Shown: positions 57,919 to 64,000 of the stretch, piece by piece
How positions within the stretch are numbered: position 1 is the stretch's first letter
Layout of the letters: each line of letters starts with the position of its first letter
Source: Ideonella alba
Lineage (GTDB): Bacteria; Pseudomonadota; Gammaproteobacteria; Burkholderiales; Burkholderiaceae_C
Assembly (NCBI RefSeq): GCF_018069875.1
Contig: NZ_JAGQDF010000004.1
Span: 248,001 to 312,000 of the forward strand
Reading direction: 5' to 3'
DNA length: 64,000 nt
The notes under the pieces: generated by a model
Told to the model about the DNA's origin: nothing
Databases searched by the model: none
Seen by the model: the letters and a program-made list of their open reading frames with translations, nothing else
Made by a program: the position numbers and the translations under genes

Positions 57919-58350
57919 ATGACCGTTTCGCGCAGCCTCACCGCCCGTTTCATCGCCGCCGCCCTGGCCCTGGGCATTGCCGGCCCCAGCCTGGCCGGCG
58001 TCTGCCAGGACATCACCTTCACCTTCAAGAACGACCACTACACGGGCGACGAGATCAAGGTCAAGAAGGTCAAGTACCGCGACACCACCGCCGCCACCAA
58101 CAACACCGAGGACGTGATCGACATCACCTGCCAGTTCGGCAATACCTGCAGCACGCTGGGCGATGACCTGGGCTCGGTGGTCGAGGGCCGGCTGGGCCAT
58201 GACCTGAGCAACGTGCAGTTCTACTACTCCTACCGCGAGGCCGACGGCCAGTGGAGCCTGCCGCAGTGGAGCAAGAAGTTCAAGCCGACCGACAAGGAAT
58301 GCACCAACGGCCGCAACTACGGCACCTCGGCCTGGGCGATCACCGGCTGA
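57919..58350 (+). CDS. Small secreted protein downstream of ECF sigma factor
   Basis: A 143-aa protein with a signal peptide (MTVSRSLTARFIAAALALGIAGPSLAG) and four cysteines in the mature part. The segment DEIKVKKVKYRDTT resembles the KFKLAKFKFQDRSGG block of the pair at 52050-53165, but the rest does not align well, so kinship is uncertain. AGGAG lies eight bases before the ATG. It could be a target of the sigma factor encoded just upstream. Confidence 0.8.
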   Translation: MTVSRSLTARFIAAALALGIAGPSLAGVCQDITFTFKNDHYTGDEIKVKKVKYRDTTAATNNTEDVIDITCQFGNTCSTLGDDLGSVVEGRLGHDLSNVQFYYSYREADGQWSLPQWSKKFKPTDKECTNGRNYGTSAWAITG

Positions 58351-58382
58351 GCGGCCGCCCCGGTTTCCGTTGGACTCGCTTC

Positions 58383-58416
58383 ACCGCCCGCGGCCCCGCA
58401 CCGCCGGGCGGTTTTT
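58383..58416 (+). terminator. Intrinsic terminator
   Basis: ACCGCCCG and CGGGCGGT form an 8-bp stem closing a 14-base loop and are followed by TTTTCG. It ends the transcript of the secreted protein at 57919-58350. Confidence 0.8.
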
Positions 58417-58437
58417 CGTTGTGGCGACAATCGCCGC

Positions 58438-58881
58438 ATGCTGACCGAGGCCCTGATCGCCTATGTCCACCTGGCCGCGGTGCTGGCCCTGGTGGTGTTC
58501 TCCACCAGCCAGGCGGCGCTGCTGCGCGCTGAATGGCTCAATGCCGCCGTGCTGCAGCGGCTGTTGGTGGTGGACCGCATCTACCTGGGCTGCCTGGCCG
58601 CGCTGCTGCTCAGCGGCCTGCTGCGCATGACGCTGGGCGTCAAGGGCCTGGCCTGGTACGGCGCCCAGCCGCTGCTGTGGGCCAAGCTGCTGGGCCTGGC
58701 CCTGCTGGCCTGGGCCGCCGTGGCCCCGCACCGCGCCTACGCCCGCTGGGCCGCTGCCCCCGCCCTGCCCAGCGCCGACGAGGTGGCCCGTGTGCGCCGC
58801 CAGGTGATGCGCGCCTCGCACGCGATGCTGCTGATCCCGCTGCTCGCCGTGCTGCTGGCCCGCGGCCTGCTCACCACCTGA
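58438..58881 (+). CDS. DUF2214-like membrane protein
   Basis: A 147-aa protein with four hydrophobic segments. It begins LTEALIAYVHLAAVLALVVFS, with VVDRIYLGCLAALLLSGLLR and a terminal MLLIPLLAVLLARGLL. The layout matches the DUF2214 family of small membrane proteins of unknown function. The ATG lies 22 bases after the preceding terminator. Confidence 0.75.
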   Translation: MLTEALIAYVHLAAVLALVVFSTSQAALLRAEWLNAAVLQRLLVVDRIYLGCLAALLLSGLLRMTLGVKGLAWYGAQPLLWAKLLGLALLAWAAVAPHRAYARWAAAPALPSADEVARVRRQVMRASHAMLLIPLLAVLLARGLLTT

Positions 58882-58896
58882 CCCCCAGACACAACA

Positions 58897-59069
58897 AAGC
58901 CCGGCCAGAGACCGGGCTTCGATAGATCCAGGCAGGACCCCAATCCAGGTCCATGCGCGGATCCGGCTTTGCCGGTCCGCTGCATGAGCCCCCTTGGGGG
59001 GCCGAGACCGGACGTCAGTGGTCCTGAGGACCACTGGCGCCTGTCGAGGGGCCGGACCGCTGGTCCGGC
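58897..59069. repeat. Three strong hairpins between convergent genes
   Basis: Stem 1: AAGCCCGG/CCGGGCTT at 58897-58919, with TGTTGTGT following on the minus strand, a likely psiF-side terminator. Stem 2: CAGTGGTCC TGA GGACCACTG at 59016-59036. Stem 3: GCCGGACC GCT GGTCCGGC at 59051-59069. The 227-base gap between the DUF2214-like gene and the PsiF-like gene holds nothing else that I can see. Confidence 0.65.
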
Positions 59070-59108
59070 GCGGCCTGCCAGGCGCGACCGGCAGGGAGCG
59101 TGGGGGCC

Positions 59109-59420
59109 TTACTTACCCAGGCAGTCCTTCATGAAGGCCTTGCGCTCATCGCCCTTGAGCGCCTTGGTCTTGGCGTCGGCGTTGCAGGTCTTCATCTTCT
59201 CTTGCTGGGCGGTGTGCTTGTCCTTGCGGGCCTTCAGGCACTCGGACAGGAAGGCCTTGCGCTCGTCGCCCTTCTTGTCGCCGGCCTGCTGATGGCATTC
59301 GCTCATCTTGTTGCGCTGGGCGGTCTGGGCAGCCGACGGGCCGGACGCGGGCGCGGCGCTCTGGGCAGCGGCGGTGAAGGCACAGGCGGCCAGCGCGATG
59401 GCGGTGAACAGATGCTTCAT
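59109..59420 (-). CDS. PsiF repeat family protein
   Basis: A 103-aa secreted protein with signal peptide MKHLFTAIALAACAFTAAAQ. It carries two PsiF-type repeats, NKMSECHQQAGDKKGDERKAF and MKTCNADAKTKALKGDERKAF, each with the paired cysteines and GDERKAF core. PsiF was first noted as phosphate-starvation inducible in E. coli; the function is unknown. AAGGA precedes the ATG. The longer open frame upstream is not coding. Confidence 0.88.
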   Translation of the reverse strand: MKHLFTAIALAACAFTAAAQSAAPASGPSAAQTAQRNKMSECHQQAGDKKGDERKAFLSECLKARKDKHTAQQEKMKTCNADAKTKALKGDERKAFMKDCLGK

Positions 59421-59586
59421 GGGGTCCTTCCTAGCAAGGTGTGCAGATGCGTGGTGGGTGAACCGGTCCCCGGTCACACTGGCCGGGGTACCTGGGTTCA
59501 CAACGCAGGTTGCGCTTCCTCGGTGGACAACACAAGCCCCCGACGGGGGGATGCGTTGAATGCGACGCCCGGGTGTCGGCGCCCGG

Positions 59587-60891
59587 CTACAGGATGCGGC
59601 GCGGATGCGCCATCGCTTCGTGGGCGGCGTGCAGCCGGCGCACCAGCACCTTGATGAAGGCGCCGTCGAAGCGGTGGCGGGTCTCGGTGCTGAGCTCGGC
59701 CAGCGCATCGGGGGTGAACGAGATCGTCGTGCAGGGCTCGCTGACGATCACGTCGGCGGCGTGGCGACGCAGCTCGGGGCTGGGCGCCAGGTAGGCCATC
59801 TCGCCCACCGAGGTGCCGGCACCCAGGCGCGCCACGCGCTGGCCTTCACGGAAAACCTCGACCTCGCCCTGGGCGATGATGTGGAACTGCCGCCCCTGCT
59901 GGCCGCGCTTGTAGATGCGGTGGCCGTAGTGGAAGCGCTGCCAGCGCGCACGCCGCACCACCTCCCACAGCTGCACGTCGCCGAAGTCGGTGAAGAACTC
60001 CAGCCCGCGCAGCAGGTTGAAGCGCTCCGAGTCCATCACCTGCTGCAACCGGCCGCGCGGCACCTGGTGGTTGACGATCAGCGCCGAGAGCTGCTGCGCG
60101 AAGAGCTGCCAGTTGGCCGGCCGGTCCTCGCGCGACTTGGCCAGCGCGCCGCAGATCACCTGCGACAGCTCCTCGCCCACGCCGGCGCGGCAGCCGGTCA
60201 GCGGCTCGGGCGGCACATGGCAGATCAGGTTCAGCAGCGCGCCCTGCGACTCGGCCTCGAAGGGCGGCCGGCCCGCCACCAGGTGGTAGAGCACCGCGCC
60301 CAGCGAATAGATGTCGGCGCGGCAGTCCAGCGTGGCGCCATCGAGCTGCTCGGGCGACATGTAGGCCAGCGAGCCCACGCGGTGCACCTGGGTGCGGTCG
60401 CTGGTCAGGTTCAGTGCGCTGCCGAAATCGGTGAGCTTGATGTCGGTCAGCTCGCCGGCTTCCTCGACGGTCAGGATGTTGGCCGGCTTGACGTCGCGGT
60501 GGATCACGCCCTGGCGCCACACGTAGTCCAGCGCCATCGCGCACTTGAAGCCGATTTCCACCACCTGCTCCAGCGGCAGCAGGCGGTCGGGCGCGCAGTG
60601 GCCGCGCAGCGTGTCGCCGGCCACGTACTCCATCACCAGGTAGGCGCGACCGTCGGGCTCCTCCACGGCATCGTAGAGCTGCACCACGTTCGGATGGTTC
60701 AGGCGGCCGACCAGCGCGGCCTCGGCGGCAAAGAAGTGGGCCGCGAAATGCTGCTCGGCGGCGCTGCGGCCAGCCAGGGCCAGGGTGCGCTTGATCGCCA
60801 CCTCGCGCTGGTGGAACTCGTCCCAGGCCAGGAAGACCTCGCTGGTGGCGCCCTCGCCCAGCTTCTTGATCACCTTGTACTTGCCGATCAT
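59587..60891 (-). CDS. Ser/Thr protein kinase fused to a cyclic-nucleotide-binding-like domain
   Basis: A 434-aa protein. The kinase domain (about 5-265) has glycine loop [11 protein letters not shown]34, catalytic loop HRDVKPAN (131-138), DFG (155-157) and [10 protein letters not shown]. The C-terminal part (about 315-420) has a Crp/cNMP-binding-like barrel: [24 protein letters not shown] then [21 protein letters not shown]. Such a fusion suggests a kinase gated by a nucleotide or used as a docking module. There is no transmembrane helix. The ATG at 60889-60891 is taken; a GTG 30 bases earlier is possible. It is divergent from argS across 232 bases. Confidence 0.88.
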   Translation of the reverse strand: MIGKYKVIKKLGEGATSEVFLAWDEFHQREVAIKRTLALAGRSAAEQHFAAHFFAAEAALVGRLNHPNVVQLYDAVEEPDGRAYLVMEYVAGDTLRGHCAPDRLLPLEQVVEIGFKCAMALDYVWRQGVIHRDVKPANILTVEEAGELTDIKLTDFGSALNLTSDRTQVHRVGSLAYMSPEQLDGATLDCRADIYSLGAVLYHLVAGRPPFEAESQGALLNLICHVPPEPLTGCRAGVGEELSQVICGALAKSREDRPANWQLFAQQLSALIVNHQVPRGRLQQVMDSERFNLLRGLEFFTDFGDVQLWEVVRRARWQRFHYGHRIYKRGQQGRQFHIIAQGEVEVFREGQRVARLGAGTSVGEMAYLAPSPELRRHAADVIVSEPCTTISFTPDALAELSTETRHRFDGAFIKVLVRRLHAAHEAMAHPRRIL

Positions 60892-61123
60892 CCGCAGCGC
60901 ACCCTCCCGGGCCTGCGGCACGGTGGATTCCAGATGGCGGGACAGATCAGAAAGGTCGGACACGGCGGCGGCAGGGCAGGCGGCAAGGCGGGCGCAGCCC
61001 GCCCCCGGTCCCGGGGTACGAACGGCGCTCCCATGGTGCCCGGGCCGCGCGGCGGCAAAGCGGCGAACAGCCGGGCGCCGACCCGCCAGATCGGGCGGGG
61101 CCCCCAACCGTAGAATCGGGCCC

Positions 61124-62824
61124 ATGATCCAAGCCAAGGCAGAGCTCCAGGCCGCGCTGGCCGCCGCCGTCGCGCAGCTGGCCCCCGACGCCGCCCTCAC
61201 CCCCGTCTTCGAATCCCCCAAGCAGGCCGCCCACGGCGACCTAGCGATCACCGCCGCCATGCAGCTGGCCAAGCCGCTGAAGGCCAACCCGCGGGCGCTG
61301 GCCGAGCAGCTGATCGCCGCGCTGAAGGCCCAGCCCGCGTTCGAGCGCTGGGTGGCGGCGCTGGAGATCGCCGGCCCGGGCTTCATCAACCTGCGCCTGA
61401 AGGACAGCGCCAAGCAGGCCGTCGTCGCCGAGGTGCTGGCCGCCGGCAGCGCCTTCGGCCGCCAGCCAGCCAACGGCCGCAAGCTGATGGTCGAGTTCGT
61501 CTCGGCCAACCCCACCGGGCCGCTGCACGTGGGCCACGCCCGCCAGGGCGCGCTGGGCGACAGCCTGTGCCACCTCTTCGAGACCCAGGGCTGGGACGTC
61601 ACCCGCGAGTTCTACTACAACGACGCCGGCGTGCAGATCGCCACGCTGGCCACCTCCACCCAGTGCCGCATCCAGGGCCTCAAGCCCGGTGACGACGGCT
61701 GGCCCGAGAGCGCCTACAACGGCGACTACATCGCCGACATCGCCGCCGACTTCCTGGCCAAGAAGACGGTGACGGCCGACGACCGCGCCTTCACCGCCTC
61801 GGGCGACCCGGCTGATCTGGACGGCATCCGCCAGTTCGCCGTGGCCTACCTGCGCCACGAGCAGGACCTGGACCTGCAGGCCTTCGGCGTGCAGTTCGAC
61901 AGCTACTTCCTGGAAAGCAGCCTCTACACCAGCGGCCGCGTCGAGCAGACGGTGCAGCGCCTGGTGGACGCCGGCAAGACCTACGAGAAGGACGGCGCGC
62001 TGTGGCTGCGCAGCACCGACGACGGTGACGACAAGGACCGCGTGATGCGCAAGTCCGACGGCTCGTTCACCTACTTCGTGCCCGACGTGGCCTACCACGT
62101 GACCAAGTGGGAGCGCGGCTTCAGCAAGGTCATCAACTGCCAGGGCACCGACCACCACGGCACCATCGCCCGGGTGCGCGCCGGCCTGCAGGGCGTGGGC
62201 GCGGGCATTCCCCAGGGCTACCCGGACTACGTGCTCAACACCATGGTGCGGGTGGTGCGCGACGGCGCCGAGGTGAAGATCAGCAAGCGCGCCGGCAGCT
62301 ACGTCACGCTGCGCGACCTGATCGACTGGACCAGCAAGGACGCGGTGCGCTTCTTCCTGATCAGCCGCAAGGCCGACACCGAGTTCACGTTCGATGTGGA
62401 CCTGGCCCTGAAGCAGAACGACGAGAACCCGGTCTTCTACGTGCAGTACGCGCACGCGCGCATCTGCTCGGTGCTGGCCCAGGCCGCCGACAAGGGCCTG
62501 ACGCCCGAGGGCGCCGACCCGTCGCTGCTCACCGCCCCCACCGAGCTGGCGCTGATGCTCAAGCTGGCCGACTACCCCGGCATGCTCACCAGCGCCGCGC
62601 GCGACCTGGCCCCGCACGACGTGGCCTTCTACCTGCGCGACCTGGCTGCCGCCTTCCACAGCTACTACGCCGCCGAGCGCTTCCTGGTGGACGACGCGGC
62701 CCTGGCCCGCGCCCGCTTAGGCCTGCTGGCCGCCACCCGCCAGGTGCTGCGCAATGCGCTGGCGCTGCTGGGCGTGGGCGCCCCTGACCAAATGTCGCGC
62801 GACGCCGCGCCGGAGACCGCATGA
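61124..62824 (+). CDS. argS: Arginyl-tRNA synthetase
   Basis: A 566-aa class I synthetase. The HIGH motif appears as HVGHARQG in [12 protein letters not shown], and the KMSKS position is [10 protein letters not shown], with the usual ArgRS relaxation. The N-terminal Add1 domain contains [16 protein letters not shown] and the C-terminal anticodon domain begins near [12 protein letters not shown]. The stop overlaps the SPOR-protein start by four bases. Confidence 0.98.
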   Translation: MIQAKAELQAALAAAVAQLAPDAALTPVFESPKQAAHGDLAITAAMQLAKPLKANPRALAEQLIAALKAQPAFERWVAALEIAGPGFINLRLKDSAKQAVVAEVLAAGSAFGRQPANGRKLMVEFVSANPTGPLHVGHARQGALGDSLCHLFETQGWDVTREFYYNDAGVQIATLATSTQCRIQGLKPGDDGWPESAYNGDYIADIAADFLAKKTVTADDRAFTASGDPADLDGIRQFAVAYLRHEQDLDLQAFGVQFDSYFLESSLYTSGRVEQTVQRLVDAGKTYEKDGALWLRSTDDGDDKDRVMRKSDGSFTYFVPDVAYHVTKWERGFSKVINCQGTDHHGTIARVRAGLQGVGAGIPQGYPDYVLNTMVRVVRDGAEVKISKRAGSYVTLRDLIDWTSKDAVRFFLISRKADTEFTFDVDLALKQNDENPVFYVQYAHARICSVLAQAADKGLTPEGADPSLLTAPTELALMLKLADYPGMLTSAARDLAPHDVAFYLRDLAAAFHSYYAAERFLVDDAALARARLGLLAATRQVLRNALALLGVGAPDQMSRDAAPETA

Positions 62825-63498
62825 ACCGCACCCCCCCGGCCGGCGCCCAGCGCGGCGGCACCTTCGTCGGCATCATCATCGGCCTGCTGATCGGCCTGGG
62901 TCTGGCGCTGCTGGTGGCGCTGTACATCGCCAAGGTGCCGGTGCCCTTCGTCGAGAAGGTGCCGCACCGCACGCCCGAGCAGGACGCCGCCGAAATCGAG
63001 CGCAACCGCAACTGGGACCCGAACGCGCCGCTGGCCGGCAAGCAGGCCGGCAAGCCGGTGAACGACGCGGCGGCCCCGGCGGCCAGCGCCCCGGCCACGG
63101 CGCCGGCCGCGCCGGCCGTGGTGCCTGACAAGCGCGCTGCCGCGTCGGCGCCCAGCCCGACCGCCCCCGCGGCCGAGCCGGCCAAGCCGGGCCGCGACCC
63201 GGCCGCCATCCTCTCCGGCCAGAGCCCCGCGGGCACCGACGCGGCGTCCAAGGACCCGTTCGTCTACTTCGTGCAGGCCGGCGCCTATTCCAACGCCGAC
63301 GATGCCGAACAGCAGCGCGCCCGCCTGGCCATGCAGGGCATGACCGCCAAGGTCACCGAGCGTGAGCAGGGCGGCCGCACCGTGCACCGCGTGCGCCTGG
63401 GCCCCTACGACACCCGCGCCGAGGCCGAGGCCCTGCAGGACCGCCTGAAGGCCGGCGGCGCAGAAGCCGTGCTGGTGCGCCTGGAGCGTCCGCACTGA
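62821..63498 (+). CDS. SPOR-domain cell-envelope protein (FtsN-like)
   Basis: A 225-aa bitopic protein. It has one N-terminal membrane helix ([22 protein letters not shown]), a proline/alanine-rich periplasmic linker, and a C-terminal SPOR domain from about residue 140 ([41 protein letters not shown]). SPOR domains bind denuded septal peptidoglycan, so a cell-division role is likely. It is coupled to argS (ATGA). Confidence 0.92.
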   Translation: MNRTPPAGAQRGGTFVGIIIGLLIGLGLALLVALYIAKVPVPFVEKVPHRTPEQDAAEIERNRNWDPNAPLAGKQAGKPVNDAAAPAASAPATAPAAPAVVPDKRAAASAPSPTAPAAEPAKPGRDPAAILSGQSPAGTDAASKDPFVYFVQAGAYSNADDAEQQRARLAMQGMTAKVTEREQGGRTVHRVRLGPYDTRAEAEALQDRLKAGGAEAVLVRLERPH

Positions 63499-63594
63499 GG
63501 CCGCCGGCGGGCACCGATTGAACTTCCGGTCATCGCCACGGTCGCACCAGGCGTTGACACCTCACTTTCCTTGGCAGCACACAGGACGAACGAC

Positions 63595-64000
63595 ATGCTG
63601 AACCGGCGCGAATTCACGGGGGCCCTGGTGGCCGTTGGCGGTGTGGCCACCACCAGCCTGGCCCAGGCCCAGGGCGGCCCGGTCGAGGGCACCCACTACA
63701 TGCGCCTGGCCAGCCCGGTGCCGGTGTCGGTGCCCGGCAAGGTGGAGGTGCTGGAATTCTTCATGTACAGCTGCCCGCACTGCTTCCAGTTCGACCCGGC
63801 GCTGGAAGCCTGGGTCAAGAAGCAGCCCGCCGACGTGGCCTTCCGCCGCGTGCCGGTGGCCTTCCGCCCCAACCTGGAGATCCACCAGCGCCTGTACTAC
63901 GCGCTGGAGGCGCTGGGCCAGCTGGAAGCGCTGCACACCAAGGCCTTCAACAGCATCCACGTCGAGCACAAGATGCTGCTCAAGGACGAGGACGTGGCCG
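63595..64000 (+). CDS. dsbA: Thiol:disulfide interchange protein DsbA (partial, runs off the window)
   Basis: The first 135 residues of a periplasmic thioredoxin-fold oxidase. A signal sequence (MLNRREFTGALVAVGGVATTSLAQA, with a Tat-like NRREF start) precedes the active site FMYSCPHCFQFDP, whose CPHC is characteristic of DsbA. AGGA lies upstream of the ATG. The 3' end is cut by the window edge, not by mutation. Confidence 0.94.
   Translation, partial: MLNRREFTGALVAVGGVATTSLAQAQGGPVEGTHYMRLASPVPVSVPGKVEVLEFFMYSCPHCFQFDPALEAWVKKQPADVAFRRVPVAFRPNLEIHQRLYYALEALGQLEALHTKAFNSIHVEHKMLLKDEDVA

Overview
The window looks like the chromosome of a facultatively phototrophic betaproteobacterium of the Burkholderiales (Rubrivivax-like). 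GC is very high, it carries most of a purple-bacterial photosynthesis gene cluster including both BchE and AcsF, and it ends in an argS / SPOR-protein / dsbA order that is common in Burkholderiales. Species cannot be named from the sequence alone. No rRNA, tRNA or CRISPR array was seen.

Layout. (1) 108-2335, minus strand: bchJ and bchE, with two tandem PpsR/CrtJ-type operators upstream. (2) 2528-20434: a beta-glucan utilisation locus lying between bchEJ and the rest of the photosynthesis genes. Its minus arm holds a TonB-dependent receptor followed by two flavin-dependent halogenase-family proteins, a SapC protein and a cupin-like protein. Its plus arm is an ABC sugar importer with GH1, GH16 and GH3 enzymes. 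A LacI regulator lies between the arms, and three copies of a LacI-type palindrome mark both promoters. (3) 20450-34631, minus strand: puhE-acsF-puhCBA-lhaA-bchMLHBNF, a compact operon for reaction-centre assembly and early bacteriochlorophyll synthesis. (4) 34992-41846, plus strand: aerR-ppsR (the regulators), bchG, a PucC-family protein, bchP, tspO and a small membrane protein. (5) 41868-45651: trpE with a candidate Trp-rich leader peptide, a chalcone-isomerase-like secreted protein, and a divergent serine hydroxymethyltransferase.

(6) 45931-51723 is the clearest acquired region. It is a lower-GC block of four minus-strand genes separated by three integron attC sites, and it ends at an attI-like GTTAGGC junction with a LexA (SOS) box behind it. 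No integrase gene is present. One attC is split by a 174-bp MITE-like element with a 4-bp target duplication, the other two have altered cleavage triplets, and an IS481-type transposase fragment abuts the far end. It therefore reads as a fossil (locked) integron. The cassettes encode a 651-aa SIR2-domain protein with an unrecognised C-terminal half (a defence-type candidate), a 206-aa unknown, a SEC-C-motif protein and a Hanks-type protein kinase.

(7) 51987-64000: housekeeping and lineage genes. These are two paralogous small secreted proteins with duplicated upstream DNA, malate synthase G, a HAD dehalogenase, a LysR regulator, an orphan ECF sigma factor, a third small secreted protein, a DUF2214-like membrane protein, a PsiF-like protein, a protein kinase fused to a cyclic-nucleotide-binding domain, argS, a SPOR protein and the start of dsbA.

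Together, ppsR/aerR probably control bchE, bchF and bchG through TGT-N12-ACA sites visible in the sequence. The glucan locus is probably one LacI regulon running from outer-membrane import to cytoplasmic hydrolysis.
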